From assembly GCF_036227605.1 (NCBI RefSeq), contig NZ_CP109487.1, forward strand, positions 3,980,001 through 4,044,000: a DNA stretch of 64,000 nucleotides. Direction: 5' to 3'. Every line of letters starts with the position of its first letter. Within the stretch, counting starts at the first letter, position 1. This stretch comes from Streptomyces sp. NBC_01439. GTDB taxonomy: Bacteria; Actinomycetota; Actinomycetes; Streptomycetales; Streptomycetaceae. Made by a program: the position numbers and the translations under genes. This document shows positions 8,256 through 18,078 of the stretch, piece after piece. The notes beneath the pieces were generated by a model. It did not search any database and had not been told where the DNA came from. It saw nothing but the letters and a program-made list of their open reading frames with translations.

Positions 8256-9242
8256 GTGCCCAAGCTCTCTGTTGTCGTGCCGTTCTACAACGTGCAGACG
8301 TACGCACCGGACGCCCTGAGGAGTCTCGAACTCAATGCCCGGGAGGATTTCGAGTTCCTGCTCGTCGACGACTGCTCGACGGACGGGACGCCCGACCTGC
8401 TGGAACGGGCGGCGCGCGAGCTGCCGGGGGCGGTGCACCTCAGACACGAGCGCAACGGCGGCCTGGCCACCGCGCGGAACACCGGCCTGGACGCGGCCCG
8501 CGGCGAGTACCTGACCTTCTTGGACGGGGACGACTGGCTGGCGCCCGGCCACCTGGCCCGGACCTTGGCCGCCATAGAGTCCCTGAGCTGCGATTTCGTC
8601 CGTACCGACCATGTGCGGTGCACCGGCCGCACGCGGAGCGTGCAGCGCGTCCCCTACGGCCCGCAATCGGTGGTCGCCGCGCCGCGCGCCGCGATCCTGC
8701 CCGCCGACCGGGCCACCTCGGTGGACTATCCGTACGCCTGGGCCGGGATGTACCACCGGCGGCTGCTGGACCGCGGGGTGCTGCACTTCACCGACGGGCT
8801 GCGGACCGCGGAGGACCGGCCGTGGATCTGGCGGCTGCACCGGGAGGCGGAGTCGTTCGCCGCGGTCGGGCTGCCCGGTATCTTCTATCGGCGCGGGGTT
8901 TCCACTTCGTTGACGCAGGTGGGGGACGAACGGCAGCTCGATTTCATCCGCGCATTCGATCAAGTGCTCGCGGAGGTCATCGCCGATCGAGAATGCGATC
9001 GACTGCTCCCGAAAGCCGTCCGAACCTATTGTGCAATTATCGCCCACCATTTCGGGTCCATCGAAAGGTTCGAGCCGGACGTGGCCAAGAAACTCCGTCT
9101 CATGAGCTCGGCCGCGCTCGGCCGCATGCCGCAGGACGTACTGGACCAGGCCCTGGACTCGATGGACGTCGAACGCTCCACCGTGCTGCGCCGCCTGCGC
9201 ACCGGCCGCCGCCCCGCCCCGTCGGGAGCGGGTGCCCGATGA
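8256..9242 (+). CDS. Family 2 glycosyltransferase
   Basis: GT-A fold family 2 glycosyltransferase, 328 aa, first gene of the plus arm of the divergent glycan cluster. The opening KLSVVVPFYNVQTY, the nucleotide-binding FLLVDDCSTDGT, NGGLATARNTGLDAARGEYLTFLDGDDW (DxD-type motif) and the later RTAEDRPWIWR all fit the family. The family transfers a sugar from a nucleotide-sugar donor to a growing glycan at the cytoplasmic face. The start is uncertain: GTG 8256 fits a leaderless transcript, GTG 8223 is in frame upstream. It overlaps the next gene by ATGA, so translation is coupled. The last ~100 residues show no recognised domain. Confidence 0.85.
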   Translation: MPKLSVVVPFYNVQTYAPDALRSLELNAREDFEFLLVDDCSTDGTPDLLERAARELPGAVHLRHERNGGLATARNTGLDAARGEYLTFLDGDDWLAPGHLARTLAAIESLSCDFVRTDHVRCTGRTRSVQRVPYGPQSVVAAPRAAILPADRATSVDYPYAWAGMYHRRLLDRGVLHFTDGLRTAEDRPWIWRLHREAESFAAVGLPGIFYRRGVSTSLTQVGDERQLDFIRAFDQVLAEVIADRECDRLLPKAVRTYCAIIAHHFGSIERFEPDVAKKLRLMSSAALGRMPQDVLDQALDSMDVERSTVLRRLRTGRRPAPSGAGAR

Positions 9243-10585
9243 CCACCCAGATCTTCCTGGCCTCCACCCTCTACGGTGCGGCCACGCTCGCGGCGGGAAT
9301 CGACGCGGGATCCTTCCCGCCCGCCGGCCGCCGCATCCTGCTGACCAGCAACCACGCCGTCACGGCCGAGGTCACCCCGGGGGTCACGGACATGCCGGGC
9401 TTCGCCGCCCTGCGCCCCCGCTTCGACGAGGTCCTCGACTGGAACCGCGTCATCGAGCCGCAGCACCCGAGCACCTGGGCCCCGCGCGCGGAGGACGTCC
9501 CGATCTGGGAGCGGCAGCTGCGCACGCTGTGGAACCTGGGCGAGGACCGGGTCGAGCTGATCGTGGAGTCCCTCCAGGTCCCGCCGGCCCAGAGCCTGTG
9601 CCGGCTCTTCCCGGGCGCGGCCGTCGACGTCTACGCCGACGGGCTCATGAGCTACGGACCCACCCGCTTCCGCCTCGACCCCCAGCTCGGGATGCGGGTG
9701 CGGCGGGTGCTCCACCTGGACCTGGTGCCCGGGCTGGAGCCGCTGCTGCTGACGGAGTTCGGGGTGCGGGTGGAACTGGTGCCGACGCAGCCGTTCCTCA
9801 AGGTCCTCGCGGAGCTCGCCGATGCCACCGCGGACGGGGCACCCTGGCCCACCGACCCTCCGGCCCTCCTGCTGGGCCAGTACCTCTCCGCGCTCGACCT
9901 GATGACCCTGGCCGAGGAGGAGGAGCTGCACGTGTCGATGGTCCGGGGCGCGCACGCCCTCGGCCACCGGGAGCTGGTCTTCAAACCGCACCCCGGCGCC
10001 CCGGCCGCGTACTGGCGCCGGGCCGAGGAGGAGGCCGAGCGGCTCGGCGCCCGGCTGACCGTGATCGCCGCCCCGGTCCTGGCCGAGACCCTCTACCAGC
10101 GGCTGCGCCCCGCGCTGGTCGTCGGCTGCTTCTCCACCGGGCTGCTGACCGCCGCCACGCTGTACGGGCTCCCCGTCGCCCGGACCGGCACCGACGCGGT
10201 GCTGGCCGCCCTGACCCCGTACCCGAACAGCAACCGGGTCCCGCTGGCCCTGGTGGACGCGCTGCTTCCGGACCTCGCGGACGCCGGGGCCGTCCGCGCC
10301 TGGACGCCACCGACCCCCGAGCAGGTCCGGGCGGAGCCGGCCGCGCTGCTCACCGCCGTCGGGTTCACCATGCAGCCGCAGATCCTGGCCGCCCGCCGCC
10401 CGGCGGCCGAGGCCTACCTGGCCAAGCGCCTGACCCCGCACACCTGGCGGTACTTCACGCGCCGCCGGCTGACCGCGCTCGGCCTGCCGGGCGGCATCCC
10501 GGCGCAGCTGTCGTTCCTGCCGCGCAGCCGGGCGGTGCGCCGGGCCGTGCGGCGGATGGGATGGCTGCGCCGGGTCATCAGCTGA
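9239..10585 (+). CDS. Polysialyltransferase family glycosyltransferase
   Basis: 448-aa protein of the alpha-2,8-polysialyltransferase-like family. Features: N-terminal TTQIFLASTLYGAATLAAGI, an acid-Gly motif VDVYADGLMSYGPTRF, the HP motif ELVFKPHPGAP, and VVGCFSTGLLTAA matching the Ser/Thr motif of bacterial sialyltransferases. It would transfer a CMP-activated nonulosonic acid, presumably made by the NeuA-NeuB protein on the opposite arm, to a surface polymer. The C-terminus is strongly basic (RSRAVRRAVRRMGWLRR), suggesting membrane association. It starts inside the stop of the GT2 gene (ATGA) and its 3' end overlaps the convergent LysE gene by 8 bp. Confidence 0.85.
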   Translation: MTTQIFLASTLYGAATLAAGIDAGSFPPAGRRILLTSNHAVTAEVTPGVTDMPGFAALRPRFDEVLDWNRVIEPQHPSTWAPRAEDVPIWERQLRTLWNLGEDRVELIVESLQVPPAQSLCRLFPGAAVDVYADGLMSYGPTRFRLDPQLGMRVRRVLHLDLVPGLEPLLLTEFGVRVELVPTQPFLKVLAELADATADGAPWPTDPPALLLGQYLSALDLMTLAEEEELHVSMVRGAHALGHRELVFKPHPGAPAAYWRRAEEEAERLGARLTVIAAPVLAETLYQRLRPALVVGCFSTGLLTAATLYGLPVARTGTDAVLAALTPYPNSNRVPLALVDALLPDLADAGAVRAWTPPTPEQVRAEPAALLTAVGFTMQPQILAARRPAAEAYLAKRLTPHTWRYFTRRRLTALGLPGGIPAQLSFLPRSRAVRRAVRRMGWLRRVIS

Positions 10586-11228
10586 CGGCGAGCTTGGCCG
10601 CGAAGCCGAGGAAGAGCACGCCCGCCGCCGAGGTGGCCCCGGCCGACAGCCGCTTGCGGCGCCGGAAGGCCGCCGAGAGGCGGGTCCCGCCGAAGATCAG
10701 CATCGTCAGGTACAGGAAGCTGCCCGTCTGCAGCAGACCGCCCAGCAGCAGGAAGGACAGCGCCGGGTAGGCGTAGGACGGGTCCACGAACTGCACGAAG
10801 AAGGACATCAGGAAGAGGATGGCCTTCGGGTTGAGGAGGCTGATCAGCAGCGCCCTCCGGTAGGGCCGCTCGTTCTCGGCCGGATCGGCGGGGACGGCGG
10901 CCTCCGCCTCGGCCCGCTCGGCGCGCGTGCGCCACAGCGCCCAGGCACCCCGCATCATCCCCACGGCCAGCCAGGCCAGGTACCCGGCGCCGAGGAACTT
11001 CACCACGGTGAACACCAGTGGGCTCGCCCGCAGCAGCGCCCCGGCGCCCACGGCGGTCAGCAGCATGAGCACGGCATCGCCGGTGAACACCCCGGCGGCG
11101 GCCTTGTACCCGGTGCGCACCCCACGGCGAGCGGCCACGGAGAGCACGTAGAGGGAGTTCGGCCCCGGCAGCAAAATGATCAGCACCAGGCCGGCGAGAT
11201 AAGTCGGAAGATCTGTCACACCCAGCAT
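10578..11228 (-). CDS. LysE/RhtB family amino-acid exporter
   Basis: Inner-membrane exporter of the LysE/RhtB superfamily, 216 aa with about six hydrophobic segments. The diagnostic N-terminal LAGLVLIILLPGPNSLYVLS carries the GPN motif, and RALLISLLNPKAILFLMSFFVQF matches the second conserved block. Between helices 3 and 4 lies an acidic/Arg-rich loop (RAERAEAEAAV). No Shine-Dalgarno precedes the ATG at 11228; a GTG nine codons upstream (11255) is in frame, so the start is uncertain. The family exports amino acids or homoserine-like metabolites; the exact cargo is not determinable. Confidence 0.9.
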   Translation of the reverse strand: MLGVTDLPTYLAGLVLIILLPGPNSLYVLSVAARRGVRTGYKAAAGVFTGDAVLMLLTAVGAGALLRASPLVFTVVKFLGAGYLAWLAVGMMRGAWALWRTRAERAEAEAAVPADPAENERPYRRALLISLLNPKAILFLMSFFVQFVDPSYAYPALSFLLLGGLLQTGSFLYLTMLIFGGTRLSAAFRRRKRLSAGATSAAGVLFLGFAAKLAVS

Positions 11229-11273
11229 GCGCAGGAGTGTCCCATAGGGTTGCACCTGTCGCGCCAGTGTGTT

Positions 11274-12854
<1,581 letters not shown>

Positions 12855-13001
12855 GTGACGCAGTCCTCCGTCGAGCAAGCGGGCCCGGGACCGGCGGGAC
12901 CTCCCCGAGCCCCCGCTGGGGCGCCCCCAGCCGCGCATCGCTTCGCAAGGCTGCGGACGGCTGCCGGTCACAATGGCGCAACATCCCGGAGCCGAGCGCA
13001 A

Positions 13002-13032
13002 CTGTCCACGCACGCGGAGCATCACCTAGATA
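13002..13032 (+). promoter_or_regulatory. Candidate promoter of the L,D-transpeptidase gene
   Basis: CTGTCC (13002) and TAGATA (13027-13032) sit 28 bp before the ATG with 19-bp spacing; TAGATA is a good actinobacterial -10, the -35 is weak. A GGGGGGA ribosome-binding site follows five bases before the ATG. Confidence 0.4.
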
Positions 13033-13059
13033 CACGACGTAGAAACCGGGGGGACTGCA

Positions 13060-13950
13060 ATGCAGCGCCAGAGAGTCATAATCCGCACGATCGGGGTGGC
13101 AACCGCCGTCGCACTCGCCGCGACCGCCTGCGGATCGCAGAAGACGGAGCCCGTCGCCTCCGCCTCCTCGGTTCCGTCCTCGCCCACGGCGGGCAGCTCC
13201 CCCGAAGCGTCCCCCTCCACCGACAACAAGCCCGGCGAGGCCTCGGCGTCCCCGTCCGCCTCCGCCTCCGCCTCCTCCTCCGCGTCGGCCTCCCCCTCCT
13301 CCTCCCCTTCGCCGTCGGTGAAGCAGATCATGGCCAACGGCGACGAGAACGAGCAGGTGCGCGAGCTCCAGGCCCGGCTGCGCCAGCTCAAGCTGATGTC
13401 GGTCGCACCGACCGGCTTCTACGGTTCCAAGACGACCGCCGCGGTCAAGTCCTTCCAGTCGAAGCACGGGCTGAACGCGACCGGCTCGGTCGACGAGGCC
13501 AGCTGGAAGAAGATCCAGAGCGACAGCAAGAAGCCCACCGCCGACGAGCTGCGTCCGTCGACCGTCAACGAGGTCGACGCCCCGGACCCGCGCTGCATGC
13601 AGGGCCGCGTCATGTGCATCAGCAAGGAGAGCCGCACGCTCGCCTGGATGATCGACGGCAAGGTCGTCTCGACGATGGACGTGCGCTTCGGCTCCGAGAA
13701 CACCCCGACCCGCGAGGGCGTGTTCGACGTGGGCTGGAAGGCCAAGGAGTGGACGTCGACGATCTACCACACGCCGATGCCGTACGCGATGTTCTTCAGC
13801 GGCGGCCAGGCGGTGCACTTCTCGGCCGACTTCGCGGCCCGCGGCTACAACGGGGCCTCGCACGGCTGTGTGAACGTCCGGGACAAGGGGAAGCTCTCGG
13901 CGCTGTTCGACCAGGTGCGGGTCGGCGACAAGGTCGTCGTCTACTGGTGA
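13060..13950 (+). CDS. L,D-transpeptidase lipoprotein with peptidoglycan-binding domain
   Basis: Envelope lipoprotein that would make 3-3 cross-links in peptidoglycan, 296 aa. Order: signal peptide with lipobox LAATAC; a roughly 60-residue Ser/Pro/Ala linker; a PGBD repeat (VRELQARLRQLKLM, TGFYGSKTTAAVKSFQSKHGL, about residues 100-150); then a YkuD catalytic domain ending in SHGCVNVRDKGKL, where the Cys in SHGC is the nucleophile. Length and order are typical for Streptomyces. A purine-rich GGGGGGA five bases before the ATG supports the start. It is transcribed alone and ends at a bidirectional terminator. The enzyme is refractory to most beta-lactams by family knowledge. Confidence 0.93.
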   Translation: MQRQRVIIRTIGVATAVALAATACGSQKTEPVASASSVPSSPTAGSSPEASPSTDNKPGEASASPSASASASSSASASPSSSPSPSVKQIMANGDENEQVRELQARLRQLKLMSVAPTGFYGSKTTAAVKSFQSKHGLNATGSVDEASWKKIQSDSKKPTADELRPSTVNEVDAPDPRCMQGRVMCISKESRTLAWMIDGKVVSTMDVRFGSENTPTREGVFDVGWKAKEWTSTIYHTPMPYAMFFSGGQAVHFSADFAARGYNGASHGCVNVRDKGKLSALFDQVRVGDKVVVYW

Positions 13951-14058
13951 TGCCCGCCGGGGCGGGGGGGCGGGACCGCCGTCCGGTCCCGCGGTGCCCG
14001 AGACCGTGCCCGAGGCCGCACCCGCGCCCGGGCCCGCGACGGACAGGAAGCAAGCGAA

Positions 14059-14083
14059 AAGCCCGAGGCATCGCCTCGGGCTT
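14059..14083. terminator. Bidirectional terminator
   Basis: AAGCCCGAGGC / GCCTCGGGCTT with an ATC loop; T-rich tracts flank it on both strands (TTCTT on plus, TTTTCGCTT on minus). It serves the L,D-transpeptidase gene and the convergent gene ending at 14269. Confidence 0.8.
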
Positions 14084-14268
14084 CTTCGGTTCCCGGTCCG
14101 AACGTAATGGGCGCGGGCAGGGCCGGGGGAACGTGCCCCGCCCGCGCCGGTTGCGCAGAGCCCAGGGGTACGGGGGGAACCCCGGCTCATGCGCGGCCGA
14201 TGACCAGTCGGCTCGATATGTACTGCGCCACCGGTTCGAAAAGTGTTACAGGCAGGTCAGCACATGCA

Positions 14269-15318
14269 TCAACGGCCGGTGCGCAGGTCGACCGAACCCC
14301 GCGGAATCGCCGGCGTCAGGGTCGGCGCCCTGAGCGTCCCGCCCTCCAGGGTGCCGCTGCGCTTGCCGCCGGAGCTCCCGTCGTCGAGCACCGACTTGCA
14401 GTAGTCCGGGATCCGGGTGAGGCCGTTGGCCAGGCGCGAGAGCCGCTCGCGGCGGGTCTCGTCGAGCCGGCCCGCTTTGAACTCCGTGCAGAGGTCAGCG
14501 ACCTTGAGACGGTTCTCGCCTTCGCGGTCCCGGTCCTTGCCGGCCGTGTCGCCGCCACCGAAGGTGTCCCGGTCGCCGTCCTTGCTGCCCGTACTGCCCG
14601 TGCCGCCCGAGGCCGCCGCGCCGCTCTGGAGGTCCTTGCCCGAGCCGGTCGTCGCCGACGAGCCCGAGGAGGTGCCGTCGCCCGCGCCGGTCCCGGGCGT
14701 CGCGGCAGGCCCGTCCGTACCGGGCGGCTGCGCCGTACCGGGGGCGTGCGTCGGATTCGAGCCACTCGGCAGTGAGGTGGGCGTGGGCTTCGGACTGGCG
14801 CTCGGAGCTCCGCTGCCGATGCCCAGGGCCGGGTCCTCGCCGGCACTCACGGACATCGCCGGACCGGGTCCCGCGCTGTCGTGCCGGGACCGCTCCAGCA
14901 GCCCGGCGCCCGCCGCGGCGGCCAGTCCGCCGACGGCGACACTGGCCAGGGCCGCCGCCAGGCCGAAGCTCACGGCCCGGCCGCGCCGGGGCGCGGGCGG
15001 AGGCACGATGCGGCCGAGGTCGACCAGGGGTTCGGCGGACACGGCCGTCACGGGAAACGCCCCGGAAGGAATCGCGGACGGGCGCGCGCCGCCGCGCGCC
15101 GTACGGAAGGCGGCCACCGCCGCGTCCTCACCGGGCAGTTCCGTGCCCGCGGGCAGCGGACCTTTCACGCCACCGAGGGCGTCCAGGGCGGCACGCAGCC
15201 GCGCGGCCTCGTTCCGGGCACGCTGATCGGCGGCCGGCCCCACAGGTTCCACCGGTTCGCCGCGCAGCAGTTTTTCCGCAGCGGCTTCGTCCAGCCACCT
15301 GTTGCGCTCGTCGGCCAT
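14269..15318 (-). CDS. Membrane protein downstream of sigma factor (anti-sigma-like)
   Basis: 349-aa single-span membrane protein with a cytosolic N-terminus of about 115 residues (MADERNRWLDEAAAEKLLRG, then RNEAARLRAALDAL), one transmembrane segment (VSFGLAAALASVAVGG), a long Ser/Thr/Pro/Gly-rich extracytoplasmic stretch, and a C-terminal conserved-looking LCTEFKAGRLDETRRERLSRLA with two cysteines. Its ATG overlaps the stop of the sigma gene (TGATG), and GAAGGA lies six bases upstream. Position and topology fit an anti-sigma factor, but no ZAS/HxxxCxxC zinc motif is visible, so the role is inferred from context. Confidence 0.7.
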   Translation of the reverse strand: MADERNRWLDEAAAEKLLRGEPVEPVGPAADQRARNEAARLRAALDALGGVKGPLPAGTELPGEDAAVAAFRTARGGARPSAIPSGAFPVTAVSAEPLVDLGRIVPPPAPRRGRAVSFGLAAALASVAVGGLAAAAGAGLLERSRHDSAGPGPAMSVSAGEDPALGIGSGAPSASPKPTPTSLPSGSNPTHAPGTAQPPGTDGPAATPGTGAGDGTSSGSSATTGSGKDLQSGAAASGGTGSTGSKDGDRDTFGGGDTAGKDRDREGENRLKVADLCTEFKAGRLDETRRERLSRLANGLTRIPDYCKSVLDDGSSGGKRSGTLEGGTLRAPTLTPAIPRGSVDLRTGR

Positions 15319-16079
15319 CACATGTCCTTCTGCGTCCGCCAACGTGAATCCGTCACACCGGTTTGTTCTACGAAGCCCCCGCTCCGGCCACGCTGCGCGG
15401 GTACGGCGTCGAGATCCCTCCCGCCCCCGCCGCCCCATGCCTGGCCACGGGCATTATGGCCGACCGTCGGAGCCGGATCCGATCCGGTGTCCGGGTCCGG
15501 TTCGAAGCCACCCTCCGTACCGAGCAGCTCGGCCAGCTTCTTCAGGCCCCGGTGGGCCGCGGTCCGTACGGCACCGGGCCGCTTGCCCAGGGTCTCGGCC
15601 GCGCTCTTGGCGTCCAGCCCGACCACGACGCGCAGGACGACGGCCTCGGCCTGGTCCTGCGGCAGCTGCGCGATGAGCGCCATGGTGCGCCCGGTGTCGA
15701 GGGACTCCATGGCCGCGCCCGCGGTGTCGCACTCGGCGGCCCAACTCGTCAGCTCGGTGTCGTCGCCGCCGATGGCGGGGCGGCGGCCGCGCATGCGGAT
15801 GTGGTCGAGGGCGCGGTTGCGGGCGATGCGGGCCGCCCAGCCGCGGAAGCGGTCGGCGTCGCCCGTGAAGGAGTCGAGGTCGCGGGCGATCTGCAGCCAG
15901 GCTTCCGAGGTCACGTCCTCCGCGTCGCCGTCCCCGACGAGCGTGCGTACGTATCCCAGCAGCCGTGGGTGCACGGCGCGGTACACAGCACGGAACGCGT
16001 TCTCGTCGCCGTCCTGTGCCGCGAGCACCGCGGCGGTCAGCTCCGCGTCGTCCCCCAGCAAAGTCCCCAACCCGTTCAC
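15318..16079 (-). CDS. ECF-type sigma-70 family RNA polymerase sigma factor
   Basis: Group 4 sigma factor, 253 aa. Region 2: ENAFRAVYRAVHPRLLGYVRTLVGDGDAEDVTSEAWLQIARDL (shown in part), with WAARIARNRALDHIR closing it. Region 4: LPQDQAEAVVLRVVVGLDAKSAAETLG followed by GAVRTAAHRGLKKL, a recognisable helix-turn-helix. A 60-residue Gly/Asp-rich tail follows, longer than most family members. GTG 16079 gives the conserved N-terminus; a TTG at 16100 is in frame. It is translationally coupled to the downstream membrane protein, its probable regulator. Promoter target unknown. Confidence 0.88.
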   Translation of the reverse strand: MNGLGTLLGDDAELTAAVLAAQDGDENAFRAVYRAVHPRLLGYVRTLVGDGDAEDVTSEAWLQIARDLDSFTGDADRFRGWAARIARNRALDHIRMRGRRPAIGGDDTELTSWAAECDTAGAAMESLDTGRTMALIAQLPQDQAEAVVLRVVVGLDAKSAAETLGKRPGAVRTAAHRGLKKLAELLGTEGGFEPDPDTGSDPAPTVGHNARGQAWGGGGGRDLDAVPAQRGRSGGFVEQTGVTDSRWRTQKDM

Positions 16080-16373
16080 TGTCCTGTACGTGTGGCGCAA
16101 ATCAGCACGTTACGGCTTTCAAGCACCTCTCGTCCACGAGTGATACAACGCGCAACCAATCCTGTGCGGAGCGAGGTGTGACAGAAAACGCACCCGAGGC
16201 GCTGACAGGGGTACGGGCTTGTCGCACGAGCCCGTGACGGACGGCGACCGGGGCCTCTCCTGTGGGGGGTGGCGGCCTCGGTCGCCCTCCCCTTCCCGGG
16301 GCCCTCACCCTGCCCGTCCGTGGCGCTCACGTCATCCTTTCGACTCACTTCCGGGTGAAATCCCCGAATCGGT

Positions 16374-16403
16374 ACGACACACCCTGCCCTGCGTCGATAG
16401 CGT
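16374..16403 (+). promoter_or_regulatory. Promoter of the OHCU decarboxylase gene
   Basis: ACGACA (16374-16379), 18 bp, TAGCGT (16398-16403). TAGCGT is a strong Streptomyces -10. Initiation about 7 bp downstream would leave a short leader carrying GAGGAG at 16428-16433. The rest of the 16080-16440 divergent interval (about 360 bp) holds the sigma-gene promoter region and no other recognisable feature. Confidence 0.5.
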
Positions 16404-16440
16404 GGCGGTACACCCCCGCCGCGCCCCGAGGAGCCCCCTG

Positions 16441-17034
16441 CTGTCCAGCCACCTTCCGGCACAGGCCCCAGGGCGCACCTCCCGGACCGGATCCACGGGA
16501 AGCTCCGCCCCTCCTCACGGATTCGGACTGGCCCGGTTCAACGCCCTGTCCCCCGAAGCCGCCCGGGCCGTCCTGCTGCACTGCTGCGGAAGCCGCCGCT
16601 GGGCGCACCGGGTGGCGGCGCACCGCCCCTACCCGGACTCCGCGACCCTGCTCGCCGCCGCCGACGAGGCCTCGTACGACCTCTCGCAGGGCGACCTGAC
16701 CGAGGCCCTGGCCGCGGAGTGCTCGGCGGAGCTGGACCACGGGGCTCCGTACGCCGCCCTGCTGGCCCTCGACGCGGCCCACGCGGAGTACGAACGAAAG
16801 TTCGGCCACGCCTTCGTGATCTGCCTCGACGGGCACCCGCCGGAGGAGCAGGCCGACCAGTTGCTGGGCGCGATCCGCCGCAGGATGGGCCACGAGGTCG
16901 ACGAGGAGCGCTCGATCTCCGCTGACGAGCTGCGTCGTGTCGCTCAGGCCCGGCTCCGGGATCTGACACGCTGGCTGACCTCTCCGGATGGGCTGACTGC
17001 CACGGAAATCGGGCTATTCGCCCCTGTGGGATAG
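16441..17034 (+). CDS. 2-oxo-4-hydroxy-4-carboxy-5-ureidoimidazoline decarboxylase (OHCU family)
   Basis: Enzyme of the uric acid to allantoin branch of purine catabolism, decarboxylating OHCU to S-allantoin; cytoplasmic. About 30 variable N-terminal residues precede the family core: ARFNALSPEAARAVLLHCCGS, AHRPYPD, the later ALDAAHAEYERKFGHAFVICLDG and RMGHEVDEERSISADELRRVA, all matching OHCU positions. No ATG is available. GTG 16402 lies inside the -10 element and cannot begin this transcript, whereas GAGGAG followed by seven bases leads to CTG 16441, in frame. A CTG start is therefore proposed. The sdh operon follows 150 bp downstream, with its own ribosome-binding site. Confidence 0.8.
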   Translation: MSSHLPAQAPGRTSRTGSTGSSAPPHGFGLARFNALSPEAARAVLLHCCGSRRWAHRVAAHRPYPDSATLLAAADEASYDLSQGDLTEALAAECSAELDHGAPYAALLALDAAHAEYERKFGHAFVICLDGHPPEEQADQLLGAIRRRMGHEVDEERSISADELRRVAQARLRDLTRWLTSPDGLTATEIGLFAPVG

Positions 17035-17186
17035 CCCGTACGTGCCTGTTTGATCACACCGATGGACCCCGCGCAAGGGAACCGACAAAGCGTCGCTACG
17101 ATGTCCGGGGCCGGAGGACCGTACCCGGCCGGGCCCGACCGACAAAGAAGCCGGCTGGCCCCCGCCCCGCTTCCGGAGGGTTTTCC

Positions 17187-17567
17187 GTGCCGGCTGGAAC
17201 GTTGTACCGCGGCCGGGAAGGAATGTGGTCCTGGGTGGCTCATCGAGTCACCGGCGTCCTCATCTTCTTCTTCCTGTTCGTACACGTCCTCGACACCGCT
17301 CTCGTCCGCGTCTCCCCCGAGGCGTACGACGATGTCGTGGCTACCTACAAGACTCCGATCGTCGCGCTGCTGGAGTACGGCCTCGTCGCCGCCATCCTGT
17401 TCCACGCGCTCAACGGTCTCCGTGTCATCGCCGTGGACTTCTGGTCCAAGGGCCCGCGCTACCAGAAGCAGATGCTCTGGACCGTCGTGGGCATCTGGGT
17501 CGTGATGATGGCCCTGGCCCTGTACCCCGTACTGGGCCACGCCTACCTTGAACTGTTCGGGAAGTGA
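17187..17567 (+). CDS. sdhC: Succinate dehydrogenase cytochrome b556 subunit
   Basis: Membrane anchor of succinate dehydrogenase (respiratory complex II), 126 aa with three hydrophobic helices. The family signature YRGREGMWSWVAHRVTGVLIFFFLFVHVLD covers the quinone-binding Ser/Arg and a haem-ligand His (FVHVLD); LFHALNGLRVIAVDF follows in helix 2. GTG start with GGAGGG eight bases upstream. First gene of sdhCDAB; sdhD begins 5 bp after its stop. It anchors the SdhAB dimer and passes electrons to menaquinone. Confidence 0.95.
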   Translation: MPAGTLYRGREGMWSWVAHRVTGVLIFFFLFVHVLDTALVRVSPEAYDDVVATYKTPIVALLEYGLVAAILFHALNGLRVIAVDFWSKGPRYQKQMLWTVVGIWVVMMALALYPVLGHAYLELFGK

Positions 17568-17572
17568 CACGC

Positions 17573-18055
17573 ATGTCTTCTGACACTTCTTTCGAAAAGG
17601 GCGTCGGCGACGTGGAGGGCGTTTCCCTCTACGACGTGGACAACCCGGCGCCTTACATCGAGGCCCCGCGCAAGCGGACCGGCAAGACCCCGCGCTCGAC
17701 CCGCGGCAACTTCGAGATGGTCGCGTGGCTCTTCATGCGCCTCTCGGGCATCGTGCTCGTCGTCCTGGTCATCGGCCACCTCGTGATCCAGCTGGTGCTC
17801 GACGGCGGCGTGTCCAAGATCGGCTTCGCCTTCGTGGCCGGCCGCTGGGCCTCCCCGTTCTGGCAGGTCTGGGACCTGCTGATGCTGTGGCTGGCCATGC
17901 TGCACGGCGCCAACGGCCTGCGTACCGTCATCAACGACTACGCGGAGCGTGCCAACACGCGGCTGTGGCTGAAGGGCCTGCTCTACACCGCCACGGTGTT
18001 CACCATCCTTCTGGGCACGCTGGTGATCTTCACCTTCGACCCGAACATCCGCTAG
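17573..18055 (+). CDS. sdhD: Succinate dehydrogenase hydrophobic membrane anchor
   Basis: Second membrane subunit of complex II, 160 aa: a polar N-terminal extension of about 45 residues, then three helices (MVAWLFMRLSGIVLVVLVIGHL, LLMLWLAMLHGANGLRTVINDYAE, LLYTATVFTILLGTLVIFTF). The His in VIGHL and in MLHGANGL are candidate haem ligands. ATG 17573 with GGGAAG eight bases upstream; a GTG nine bases earlier overlaps sdhC and is an alternative. Part of sdhCDAB. Confidence 0.94.
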   Translation: MSSDTSFEKGVGDVEGVSLYDVDNPAPYIEAPRKRTGKTPRSTRGNFEMVAWLFMRLSGIVLVVLVIGHLVIQLVLDGGVSKIGFAFVAGRWASPFWQVWDLLMLWLAMLHGANGLRTVINDYAERANTRLWLKGLLYTATVFTILLGTLVIFTFDPNIR

Positions 18056-18078
18056 GCAACGGGGCTGAGGCGAAACCA

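Noticed and set aside
10578..10585. Overlapping stop codons of convergent genes as a possible frameshift
   Set aside because: Both proteins end at family-typical positions; an 8-bp tail overlap is ordinary in Streptomyces.
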